Of a DNA stretch of 64,000 bases, positions 38,815-49,175 are shown in pieces. Position numbers and translations under genes: made by a program. The notes beneath the pieces are model-generated. The model had not been told where the DNA came from and did not search any database. It saw only the letters and a program-made list of their open reading frames with translations. Position 1 is the first letter of the stretch. Each line of letters begins with the position of its first letter. The DNA comes from Bradysia coprophila (Eukaryota; Arthropoda; Insecta; Diptera; Sciaridae), in NCBI RefSeq assembly GCF_014529535.1, contig NW_023504022.1, positions 10,349,904 through 10,413,903 of the forward strand, read 5' to 3'.

Positions 38815-41398
38815 TTTCGCTGGCTTCAGTCACCGACTACCAAGGTGCTCTGAGTAGTGTGGTCGTCTAATATCAAAATTAGGCAAAGTATTTAGTTCAA
38901 TGGAAGTAAGAGATTGGATACGGGACAATAGGTTGCTGTATGCGGAAAGGTTTGTTGGCTCTACTGATCTATATACAATCTTATTGGAATGTGTAGGCAG
39001 TGGAGGTCCTTCAATAAATAATAATCGAAATGATGGGCAGCTAGCTTTTCTTTGTATTTCTTTTTTGTTGTTAGCAATTCTTTATTCGATCCCGTATCAC
39101 ATTTTACAGACCGACGAAACTCACTTGACCGCAACAGAAAAAAGGTCTCAAGTACTCGAAAAGTATTGAAGTATTGAATGGGAAATAGAGTTAGATGGTC
39201 TAGATAGCAACAGTGCAGTGAATAGATTCTATGAAATTCTGGATCCTTTCATTGACAGTATGCCGAAAGTTTATTATTCGAAAAGGGACTATCCAGTTTA
39301 TTTTACCCCTAGACTGATAAAGCTCATAAAGAAGAAGGCGAATGCTAAGGTAAAATTGAATAGAGATGGTAGCGAATCTAATCGTAGTTTGTTTATGAGG
39401 TTAAGGAAGCAAGTCAAAGGGGAGATAAAGAAGTGCTTTGCGAACTATGTTGAAGATTGTGAGTCTAAGCTTAAGTCGAACACAAAGTGTTTTTTCTCAT
39501 TTACTAAATCGTTAAGGAAGACGAATTCTCTGATGAACAGCATGAGATACGGTAATCAAGTGGCCAGCGACAGAATGTCAATTTGTGATCTTTTTGCTAA
39601 TTTCTTCACCACAGTGTATCAAACCGATGTTGCTACCGATGACTCAAATGAAAACGATCTAGACTACAGATCCACAACTGATGTGGACGGTAGTGTTGAC
39701 ATGGCGTTTTCGATTGCGGATGTTCAGAAAGTGCTTAAAAGGTTTGATGTGAACAAAACTTCGAGTCCAGATGGAATTCCTGTCATGTTCTACAAGTACT
39801 TAGCTGAGTCACTTGCTTTACCACTGTCTATCTTGTTCAATAAATCACTTAAAGAACGTATATTTCCAAATCGCTGGAAATCAAGTTTCATATCTCCTAT
39901 ATTTAAAGATGGCGACAAACAAGATGTAACCAATTACAGAGCGGTATCCATTCTATGTGCGATATCCAAAGTTTTTGAGAGGCTGGTTTTTGATGTGCTA
40001 TTTGAAAGACTTAAAGGTAAGATACACAGCTCTCAACATGGATTTTTCTCAAAAAGGTCAACACAGTCTAATTTGTTGGAATTTGTCACGTCGGTATCTA
40101 AATCAATGGCAAACGGAGGTCAAGTAGACGTACTGTATACTGATTTTTCTAAAGCGTTTGACCGCATATTACACGGTCGCCTTCTCAAGAAACTGATGCA
40201 ATTCGGACTCAGCAAGTCATTGATTCAATGGTTCGAATCCTATTTGTCAGATCGGTCGCAGTTTGTCGCAATTGGTGGTGGCAGATCTCGACGCATCACC
40301 CCGACTTCAGGTGTACCGCAAGGTTCCATATTGGGACCGTTTTTATTCTTGCTATATGTCAATGATCTACTTTCAGCTCTTAGCAATACGTTCGCATTCG
40401 CTGATGACTTAAAACTGCTGAAGAAAATTGTGTCTAGTGGTGACTGCTATGTATTTCAATTGGATATGGATCGTCTGCAAGCTTGGTGTTCTGAAAATAA
40501 GCTGGGCCTCAATGTTAAAAAATGTGCCGTGATGTCAATCACTCGCAAAGCCGACAAGAACAAACTCGAATATCAGTATAGGATTGGTAATGACATTATT
40601 CCCAGAGTCAACTCGAAACGTGATCTAGGAGTCATCATCGACAACAAGCTTTCATTTGCCGAACACATCAGCGTAACGACAAGGAAGGCGTACCAAATGC
40701 TCGGATTTATCTTCAGGTGTGGTAAGTTTTTTAAGAAGCCTGAAAGTGTAACTACGTTGTACAATTCCTTGGTGAGGAGCCGATTAGATTATTGTAGTGC
40801 GGTATGGAATCCCATGTATAAAAAGTACATCGATGTTGTTGAACGGGTCCAGCGAAAGTATACGAGAATGTTTTTCTTTAAATTCAATATGCCTAAACCG
40901 GAATATGATGGACGGCTAGTGTATTTGAACACGATGTCATTGAAGAGAAGACGATTGATAAATGATGAAGTCGTCCTTTACAAAATCATTCACCGCCACA
41001 TGGACACGACCTTGAACCATTTGATTACGTTTCACAACCATGGGAGATTAACCAGAATGAATCTTGGGGTGAGCAGACCGATTTTCTACACAACGACATA
41101 TTCAAGTAATGCCGAACAGAATGAACCACTAAATAGAATGCAAGATCAACACGACAAGTACTTTTCCAGTTGTAATATCTTTGATGATTCGTTTAGATCG
41201 TTCAAGAGTTCGGTCATGAGTACTGGAATGAATATGGACTGAGATCAGTAGTGACTGGAATGGATAATGGATTTTGATTTCAATTTTTCTTAAAGAACTT
41301 ATGTTTAGTATTTGTAAATGATTAATATGTTATTGGGTCGAAAGGCCTGTTTATTGATCAATAAACAAATAAATAAATAAATAAATAAATAAATAAAA
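38815..41398 (+). mobile_element. 5'-truncated non-LTR retrotransposon
   Basis: An element remnant ending in a (TAAA)n tail at about 41363-41398 and carrying a 674-codon reverse transcriptase frame. The upstream boundary is uncertain; sequence from about 38815 has frames resembling the linker between endonuclease and reverse transcriptase, with stops. No complete endonuclease domain or first ORF is present. No convincing target-site duplication was found. It inserted in the 3' flank of kinase gene C, separating it from the gutted copy at about 41.7 kb. Confidence 0.8.
39218..41242 (+). CDS. Reverse transcriptase of a jockey/CR1-group non-LTR element
   Basis: An open frame of about 674 residues with no obvious ATG at its start, as expected for a 5'-truncated second ORF. 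Reverse transcriptase blocks in order: VNKTSSPDGIPVMFYK, NYRAVSILCAISKVFERL, SQHGFFSKRSTQSNLLEF, YTDFSKAFDRI (motif A Asp), SGVPQGSILGPFLFLLYVND (motif B), and FADDLKLL (motif C, with FADD for the common YADD). A thumb and a C-terminal region containing DYCSAVWNP follow. The catalytic aspartates are intact, so the domain could be recently active, although the missing N-terminal endonuclease makes autonomous movement unlikely. Clade (jockey, CR1 or Rex1) is uncertain. Confidence 0.88.
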   Translation: MNRFYEILDPFIDSMPKVYYSKRDYPVYFTPRLIKLIKKKANAKVKLNRDGSESNRSLFMRLRKQVKGEIKKCFANYVEDCESKLKSNTKCFFSFTKSLRKTNSLMNSMRYGNQVASDRMSICDLFANFFTTVYQTDVATDDSNENDLDYRSTTDVDGSVDMAFSIADVQKVLKRFDVNKTSSPDGIPVMFYKYLAESLALPLSILFNKSLKERIFPNRWKSSFISPIFKDGDKQDVTNYRAVSILCAISKVFERLVFDVLFERLKGKIHSSQHGFFSKRSTQSNLLEFVTSVSKSMANGGQVDVLYTDFSKAFDRILHGRLLKKLMQFGLSKSLIQWFESYLSDRSQFVAIGGGRSRRITPTSGVPQGSILGPFLFLLYVNDLLSALSNTFAFADDLKLLKKIVSSGDCYVFQLDMDRLQAWCSENKLGLNVKKCAVMSITRKADKNKLEYQYRIGNDIIPRVNSKRDLGVIIDNKLSFAEHISVTTRKAYQMLGFIFRCGKFFKKPESVTTLYNSLVRSRLDYCSAVWNPMYKKYIDVVERVQRKYTRMFFFKFNMPKPEYDGRLVYLNTMSLKRRRLINDEVVLYKIIHRHMDTTLNHLITFHNHGRLTRMNLGVSRPIFYTTTYSSNAEQNEPLNRMQDQHDKYFSSCNIFDDSFRSFKSSVMSTGMNMD

Positions 41399-41639
41399 AA
41401 ATCGTATGCTACGTTTTTCGAACTGCTGAGACTTTGTTTTTTCGCCTGAGCGGTTGAGCATTTTGTTCTTTAGGTCGCTTGTGATACAAATAACTATCGC
41501 AGAACAAATGACTCTGACAATTTGAATAGACGAATCAACGATAAGTTTCTAAAAAAACCGTTCTCATCATTTATGTTGTCAGTTCATTCGTAATTGTAAC
41601 CGACATAAAGTCGGCATGACTTTAACGAAAAAAGCTCTG

Positions 41640-41815
41640 TGATACGTTATCTCTTTATTACGTTTGATAATGAAATACAAATAAACGGTTGTTTCATTCA
41701 TAATGTTACGCAATCTCGTAAACTTTGTTAGTTATACCCGTTTGAACGTTTTTTAGCAAGTCATTCAAAGCAGATTTATTTAAAATGGTTCAATGACAAG
41801 CTTTTGAATATGTAA
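41640..41815 (+). pseudogene. Gutted kinase-family copy (promoter, start codon and last codons only)
   Basis: The sequence GTTTGATAATGAAATACAAA, TTCATAATGTTACGCAATCTCGTA and TTAGCAAGTCATTCAAAGCAGA matches the upstream region of kinase genes A and C. It reaches AAAATGG, the position of the start codon, after which about 1.2 kb of gene body is absent and the text jumps to GACAAGCTTTTGAATATG TAA, resembling the last codons of exon 3 (GGCAAACTTTTGAATTTG). This is best read as a sixth family member reduced by an internal deletion. Confidence 0.5.
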
Positions 41816-44104
41816 TGAGTAACTAAAAAAGAGTGTACTAGATGCTAGAACCAAGAATAGTGACACATTTTGACATCTGTTATCGACAGCAATGACAAAA
41901 CTAAGAGATGACAACTGACTAGTATCATCTTTTCTAGAAAAATGTATGTTTTAACAAATGAAGTAGAAGATTTTGCATCAAACCCTTAGTGGCGTATTAG
42001 ATCTGTGTGACGGTTAAACCATTTCTTTTTTCTTTTCTATTTTGAAATCCTGATTTTTGACTAGCTGTGTCAAAGGGGTCGACAAACAATCAGTTAAAGA
42101 TGTACAGTTTGTAAACCAAAGGCTTAAGCAGAATCAGCAACAGCTGAACTTCACCAGCTGATCAAAAAACACACTCTACTTGTATAATATACAATCAAAA
42201 CACATTCTAAACAACGAGTTTACTTCAGCATAGGATCTGAACCAGTCAGGGAGTGCACAAAATTTACTCAGTTTTTTAACGTTGCAGATTGGCAACGGAC
42301 CATTTCAGTATAATATGACATGTAGCTTCAGACAAACGTCACAAACAAGAACTCTCGCTGGAGCCTATGTATACATGGGACTCCGTTAAGGACTGTATGT
42401 GTGTAGCTTCGCTTTGAATTGTTTTCGATACAAAGGTATTGTCTTTGTCGACCAGCTGGAGATGTTCAGCTGTTGCTGATTCAGCATAAGCCTTTGGCTT
42501 ACAAACTGTATGTTCGAACGAACAAAAAAATCTATGGGGGATACGCACACCATCAGTTTTAATAGAACCGCCAATTTGAAATAAAGGTACGCCTATCCTC
42601 GTTTTCGAGGATAAACTAATCAGTAAAAGGTCACATTTGTTACTTTTTCTTCAATTGAACTCATTCGTCGATACTGTTAATTTATATCTTTACCAATGGT
42701 AAATTATCATGATCAACATTCATTAGAAATGGTGCACAGTACATGCGATACGAAGCACACTTCCACTAAGAGTGTTGCTTTCACAAACGGCAAGGATATC
42801 GTTACATTACGATTAAGTCTATTGGTTGCAGGGACTATTTTTGAGAAATTCTTTGAGAAATTTTGAGAAATTTGAGAAATTCTTGAGAAATTCTTGAGAA
42901 ATTCTTTGAGAAATCTTTGAGAAATTTTTGAGAAATTTTTTATATTTTTGAGAAATTTGAGAATTTTGAGAAATTTGAGAAATTTTTGAGAAATTCTTTG
43001 AGAAATAATTGAGAAATAGTTGAGAAATTTTGAGAAATTCGATTTCTCAAAATAGTCCCTGATTGGTTGTAGTGTTTAAAGTAACATTTGATATTATGAT
43101 GTAAAATCTACAACTTCTTTATAGTTGAACTATACAATGTACATGGCCAAATCCAATTTTTCTTTGGTATAGCAGAGAACCGCAATCAAAATGCCTTAAA
43201 GTAAACAGAATTTATTCAGTCCGAAGGTTGACCAGTAGACTGAACATGCTGTACGCTGTATTTACGATCTGTTAAAAAAATATGTTATTTAAGTAAAAAA
43301 AAAAGTTCAACCAATCATAGCACAGCCTGTAAGCGTGAATTTCGTGATATTTCAAGGTTCACAAAAATCGTGAAAATTCGCGCAAGTTCATGAAATTTCA
43401 CGAAAACGCTTTCACGATTACAGACTCTGAAACACAGAAATATACATGGTACACGTGTAATTTCACATTTTTTGTTTCAAGGTCAGTCGATTAGGATTAG
43501 AGTAATATTAGCTTACGTCCGTGTTTGGAACTTTTTATTTTGCCACGTTTGTAGCTCGAGCTGAAGGCGATGGATGCAACTACGCATGACAAAAAAAATC
43601 CTTACAATAACGTAAGCCAGCAAGAAATGATTTTTAACGCTCATGTCAACGAAGTAATGACTCATTTTCCGGAGGTGTAGTGAGTAAAGACTATTCTCCA
43701 TTTGACATAGGCAACATTGGACTATAGATCTCTTCCGTTGAGGACTGGCATGCCAAAAATTGTGTGCAAACTAAACACAAACAACTTCGCAAAGAGTGGA
43801 AGTTTTTGAAATATTTTTTAGGGAAACAGTTTACATAGAAAATGCTAATGGAAAATTGAATTAAACATTTTTAGTAACCGTGAAATGTTTATATTTGAAG
43901 TCAAGAAAAATAAAAGCGTTGAATTGTTCGAAAAAAGGTCTAAAATTTGTTACTGTTGTAACGCATGCATCTGCAGAAATTTAAATATTTTCCGCTTTTG
44001 CGCACAAAATTGTCAAAGTAATCCACTGCACTGAGCTGTGCTGTCATCAGTTTCGCAAACCGATGAGATCTATACTATGCTAGGTGCTAGGTGCTGTAAC
44101 TTAC
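41816..44104. other. Intergenic with simple repeats
   Basis: Contains a degenerate TTGAGAAAT tandem array at about 42838-43045 and a set of short self-complementary words built on TTTCACGA/TCGTGAAA at about 43330-43425. A minus-strand 62-codon frame at 43513-43701 is unrecognised. The stretch 41870-42000 shares words with 20100-20220 and 54150-54210, suggesting a dispersed repeat. Confidence 0.5.
42838..43045. repeat. Degenerate TTGAGAAAT tandem array
   Basis: About twenty copies of a 9-14 bp unit based on TTGAGAAATT or TTTGAGAAATTC, with length variation by T insertion. The ends (GGGACTATTTTTGAGAAATT and the complementary AATTCGATTTCTCAAAATAG TCCC) are inverted, so the array sits inside a short inverted repeat. 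Confidence 0.75.
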
Positions 44105-45829
44105 CGAACGGAAAGTTGCTAAGTTTAGGATGTATATTTTGCTTATGATTATCTGTTGTTGTTTCCTCAAACGTTCTTCAAATATCAAAACGCATTTTTG
44201 GTTCGATTTCGTTTGTTTGTTCCAATTTGATTCGAACAAACAGTACGACAGTCCTTCGCTGGACAACTTAATTTCGTTTCCCATATACATGATCATAAAG
44301 ATGTCGAAGAAGCTGTACGACAATATTATGAAATAAACACCATCTTTGACCAGGTCGTCGTGTGTGCTCTGTGTTAAATGGATTGGTCAGAGAGAGAGAA
44401 ATATTCTGAAAATTATTACTATTACAAATGCTGAACTGTAGACCATTCCACAGATGCAAAGGCTACTAGTGGCAATTTGCAAGAAAAATAAACTGGAAAA
44501 AGTTGACGCAAATTCCTTCAGGTTTCTGATTGAAAAGAAATCATAATTATTTAGCTCCTTCATGTAAAAAGACGGTTATAGTGCTGGGTCTAACCTGCAA
44601 AGGTAGGTATGAAGGTATTTTATCAACTAGACGGAAAGGCACAGCCGAGCCGAGGTCGACAAGACGTCGTGCGAGATAAAATACCAGCATACCTACCGTG
44701 GCAGATACAACATTTTTCGCAGTTCAAGACTGAAATGAACTAGTTGACTGGTTGGTTAGCTCATACAGAGGCGAATGTATGAATACATGACTGAATGAGT
44801 GAAGAATTTTTTCTGCGCACGTTCAGATGAAATAAACGAGCCTCATACAGCATTACAAACCGGCAAGAAAGAGTTTATCTCCGTCATTGAATTGCGAAAT
44901 GGTTATTTATCACATCGAGTGTAAAGTTCTTTATTAGGCTGTAGGCTATAGATGGTGTGTCATAATACACATCTTGAGCCTAATAAAGTACTTTGTACCG
45001 AGATTCATACAACGATTTATGCAACATGCATCTAAAGTTTGCAAATTTTGCACATTATGATGCTGAGCTGCATAACACTTATGTCTGACAATAAATACCC
45101 GTTTATTCTGTCATATGTTGAAATTGCCGAAATTATTTCCTCACGATATAATTCGTCTTGACGTCTTGTTGAAAGTGTCAGTCCTGTTTTGCCCATATCT
45201 TTTAATTGACGGCCCAGTAGTTTGTAGTCAATCACAAAGTTGAACATTATGTACCAAAGCATTACAGCGAAGAAAGTCATAACAGTAGCACAGAAAATTC
45301 CGATACCAAGGTATAAACTTGCAATCCAGAAAACAGTTCCATGTGTCTTATCTAACGGAAATGCGACGTTGACGAACAAAACTTTTCGTCGATAGTTTGC
45401 AATAGGAAACACAATAGCCAGTAGGAAGGAGGCAAAAGCTACCATCATCATGAAAATCTGTCCAAATTTCATCAGAAAATTCAAATTATCCCGCATTTCG
45501 ATGAATATTTTCTGATCGTTGGTAGAATGGGTTCCTGTTTCGTGTACTAACATTAGCAAGAAACGGTTTTTCCAAAGAACGTACGCCATTTTGTATAATA
45601 AGACCACTGTATCCAGCAGGAAAACAATTAGAAAAACTCGCTCATTCTTGTCTTCTGTTAAGTAACACCCTAGAGCCGCCGATATGGTAAAAATGAAATA
45701 GTAACCGAAATAAAGGAATTTCCGTCCACTTTCAAGGAACGAACTGTTGACATTGTTAGTCCATAGACCCAATTGGCGAAATATTTTACTTATTAGATGG
45801 ATCGTGTCAGGAATCTCAATTGTGTACAT
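44105..45829 (-). CDS. Odorant-receptor-like (7tm_6) gene, exon model incomplete
   Basis: The first exon, minus strand from the ATG at 45829 to about 45035, encodes about 260 aa with several hydrophobic segments and a receptor-like sequence ending NGYLLSDISVMQLSIIMC. A 264-nt exon at 44105-44368 encodes DGVYFIILSYSFFDIF, then MYMGNEIKLSSEGLSYCLFE, SNWNKQ and ILNLATFRS. It resembles the conserved C-terminal part of insect odorant receptors (YCYFGNE...S..I..A.YES.WY... L..FTS). A 37-nt exon at 44426-44462 (LCICGMVYSSAF) may connect them. The first exon's donor and the final exon were not found, and the long frame runs into a stop. Insect ORs are ligand-gated cation channels in sensory neuron dendrites (known). 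It may be a pseudogene. Confidence 0.6.
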
Positions 45830-46280
45830 TTTCCTTCCTCCTCGAAATTTTTGTATTATATTATAGTTAGTTGTAATCTCGAAACTACACTGAACTTAAA
45901 CTCTTTCGAATTCTTGTATTATAGAATTTTCCATGAAAACCACAGGGTGGAGGTGGCACTGCTATCCCGTTCATTTCTAATTGCGATATTTGAGTCGACG
46001 GGTTTGAATATAAGGAAAAATTGGCGAAATAAAGAAAAAGGAGAGTAAGATGCATCACAAGATGCTGTAACAAACATTAATCTTCATTTACGAGTCGCAC
46101 ACAGATTGCAGGGAGAGTTGAGCCGATCCACCCTGTAATTTTGAATAAACTATTAAACCATCATTTGCACCTGCATTATAAGATGAAAATTCTCAACAAT
46201 TAAACACAAAATAATTCTTTGCTTTGTTTCTTTTGTAAACATACGAGGGGGAAGCTACTCCGGGGAATCATGTCACAAGG

Positions 46281-46430
46281 CAACGCATTTCAAGCGTGAT
46301 TTGTACCTTAAATAGGGTATAGGGTACTGGACCGTGACAGTGTCACACAACTGCAAGACGCCATTTCATACAAAATAGTACTCTATTTGGCAGCTGTCGA
46401 CTGTGATCACTTTTGCTTGAAGTGCGTGTT
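46281..46430. mobile_element. MITE-like element, family 3, diverged copy
   Basis: The left end CAACGCATTTCAAGCGTGAT and right end CACTTTTGCTTGAAGTGCGT correspond to the termini of the cleaner copy at 53897-54060. Both also share AAATAGGGTA near the left end and ATACAAAATAGTACTCTATT then TGGCAGCTGTC near the right end. Confidence 0.6.
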
Positions 46431-47028
46431 TTTACGTGCGTGTAAAAAAGTAGCTTACGAAGTCAATAGAAATCACCGAGAATCAAAGAGGAAGAAACAC
46501 AAAATCGTCGATAAACAGGAAATTTCGAGTAATTTCCCCATCGACATTTAATGACCATTATAGAAGTGTATTGGCATTTAATAAAGTAGCTTCTTCAAAT
46601 AGTTTTTAAGCTTACTGTAGCTACACAGTAGTAATAAATTTGTATGAATTATGTGAAGAAATAAATAAATAAAAAATAAATAAATAATTTAAATAAATTC
46701 CTTGAATAAAATATATCTAATTATAGGGCACCGTAACAAAGCTAAATTTAATTTAGTTCATTCTTATGCATGTTAGGGCCGACCTTCCCGCTTTTAACCA
46801 CATTATAATAAGGAAGAATATTATCGTCTAACTCTTATGTTTTTAAAGCTTCCCTAAAGTGATTATATCTCAGCACTATAATTCAAATTCTGAAGCACAC
46901 TTACAAAATTCTAAAGAAACTAACATCACACCAAACGAGAACATTATTGATTGGTTGTCGTAGATTTTTTGGATCAATCAATCAATCAATGCTTGGACGA
47001 ATTATTCAAATCAACTGTATGTGTATAA

Positions 47029-47221
47029 GGGACCATTCATAAATTTCGCAACGCTTTTTCAGTGTTGTCATCATAATTTAAACCTTAAAGCTTATACGAA
47101 AACGTGATGATTATGTTCTAACCCCCATTTAGAGGGGTAGACTCGGAGGTAGAACATAATTTCAAAGTTTCATTGGTGATGCCACCACTGAAAAAGCGGT
47201 ACGTAATTAATGAATGATCCC
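47029..47221. mobile_element. MITE-like inverted-repeat element
   Basis: 193 bp. The left end GGGACCATTCATAAATT then CGCAACGCTTTTTCAGTG pairs with the right end CACTGAAAAAGCGGTACG then AATTAATGAATGATCCC. The interior also has matched segments (ATGATTATGTTCTA and TAGAACATAAT). No coding capacity. Confidence 0.6.
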
Positions 47222-47325
47222 TGAAGCAAAACTTAAAAAACACGAAACGCTTATTTCTACACAAATATCAAAGTTTTTTTTTTTTTATTCAAGGAAAAAT
47301 TTGATTCATACATAAAAACCAAACG

Positions 47326-48216
47326 TCAAACGACCAGGGGTCGTTTTGATAAAATATAAACAATTTCGTCTAGAGGAGACGTCGCCGGAATCGTTTCCAT
47401 AACACAAGACGCGTTGTAGCGTTGAATTGCAAGCGATATTCTCTGATGCAGGTAGTGGCAGGACGTTTTCGAACCGGTCAAATTGTTGAGCTTGGAACCG
47501 ATTGTGTTAATAAAATCTTTTGCCTCCGTTGCCCAAGGGCCAAATGACTCCAATGCGACAGGCACGAAAATATAATTTGCAGCTTTCAGCTCTGCATAAT
47601 TTTTGTGTTTGAGTTTGCTGCCTAATTCAGCTGCCGCACCGATGCGTAATGAAGTTTTAGGCAAGTACGAATTGGCCAATGTGTCTAGCACCGTGGCGTC
47701 CCAGATAAGTGCTTTACCGTTTGCCCAAGGAATTAATGTTAGGCCGTCGGGGCGTTTGCCGTCTTTCCTAGACAAACCCGGTGGTTCCAGCGTGGATGGT
47801 ACGTTGATTGATGATAAAGCTCGGTGCAGGATGTTGTTGATCTCGAAATGGCGGGAATATTTTGATTTGTTCTTCGTGCAACTTAGGCCGTGTGTACCGT
47901 CTTCCGAAACCGATGAACCGCACCGACAAGAATGTGGATGGCAGATTCTTGCACCTAGTCGCAGACCGATGCAGATCCTGATGGTGTTGTTGTCAGGCAT
48001 TGTACCGTTGTTTGGCACTGGCAGAGCGTTTAGCCATTTGCCTGATTCCGGTGCCTGCAGAGCGGTGAAGCGGGCAATATCCTTAGCCGTGTCGAAATGT
48101 AATTCTTTTTCGACAATCCTTTTAACATTTAACAAATCCCAGTTTCTTTGAAAATTCGGGTTCTGAGGAATATCGGAAACGTTTAACGTTTGCCACAAAT
48201 GCAGAGCCTCATCCAA
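47326..48216 (-). pseudogene. C-terminal fragment of an R2-group-like retroelement (zinc motif and restriction-like endonuclease)
   Basis: A minus-strand frame of about 296 codons. Mid-protein it has CRCGSSVSEDGTHGLSC, a Cys-x-Cys-x8-His-x3-Cys cluster, and about 50 residues later KRPDGLTLIPWANGKALIWD, an RPD...D pair. This is the order seen at the C-terminus of R2/NeSL-type non-LTR elements that carry a restriction-like (PD-(D/E)xK) endonuclease. The phrases FTALQAPESGKWLNALPVP and KTSLRIGAAAE recall a repeated sequence found across animal genomes. No reverse transcriptase precedes it, so it is 5' truncated. The frame itself is unbroken, which is unusual for an old fragment. The alternative is an exapted host protein. 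Confidence 0.55.
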
Positions 48217-49175
48217 ATGGTGAATAGAAACATCGTTGCCCGTATTGTTGAGTATATATCAAGGTGAATCTCATCAAAAATTACCACATATCGACTCGGA
48301 TATACAAACTCTATACTTGTCGAAAGACCGTTACCGAAGCAGGTTCCGAAAAAACACACGAGTGATTCTTAGAGTGTAAGGAACTACGTAGTGCAACATC
48401 CAATATATTCTGGTTTATCACCTGCCCTATCATCAAGTTGATTATCACAAAGGAAAATGAACTGAAATTCTTCTTCATGCGATAGATTATTGCCGCACCA
48501 GGCAAACTGCCGTGTAATTGTCAACTTTCGGCTAGAGCAAACAATAAAGTTCTGAACGTTCTGAACGTAATTTGGAAGATGTGAAAAATGGCAACTAATG
48601 CCTTGCAAGCAAAAATAAAAATAAATCGTTCTATTCACTCAGATATGTTTAACCTTTCACAGACGGTAAGCATATCTAAAGGGATAATCAAATCTGTTAC
48701 TTCATTTGGTTAAAGTTTGAAATTAGTGTGTCATCAAGTGAGCCTCTGATGTGGTGGAAAAGTGCGGCATTTTACAAGAGATATAAAAAAGAACAAAAAT
48801 GAAACGAAAAGGGAACGATATCCGAAACACGAATGATTCACAAAATTTGTTCGTCCATGGCGATTCCAGCTATTCATTGTTTAGTAATTACCCTAGCTGC
48901 CGTTGTCCTTAATATAGTGTAAAGTGTACACTAGGTGCTAGAACAAATTTTTTTAGATATTTTTGTGTAAGATGGGACACCATTCATGTGGCATATTTAT
49001 GAATGACACCGTGTGACACCCCTACTCTAAAACATGCACGTGAACGCAAGTAGACAGCAAAAAATTGACATTTCCGTACCATGTTTTCGAGTGTTTTGAT
49101 TTCAGTCCTAAATTTTGTGTAAAAACAGTGAATGTAACTGTTTACCGGCTACAAACAACTCTAACTTTGAGGGGA
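48217..49175. other. Intergenic; degraded family-1 MITE and Elongin A 5' flank
   Basis: 48418-48543 is a diverged family-1 copy, with CCGTTACCGAAGC upstream of it at about 48330. ACAGACGGTAAGCATAT at 48659 also occurs at about 8591, marking another shared repeat. No gene is supported. Confidence 0.5.

Larger units (their letters stand above)
45830..47325. other. Intergenic with two MITE-like elements
   Basis: Contains a degraded family-3 MITE at 46281-46430, an AAATA-rich stretch at 46660-46700 and an inverted-repeat element at 47029-47221. No gene is supported. Confidence 0.55.
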
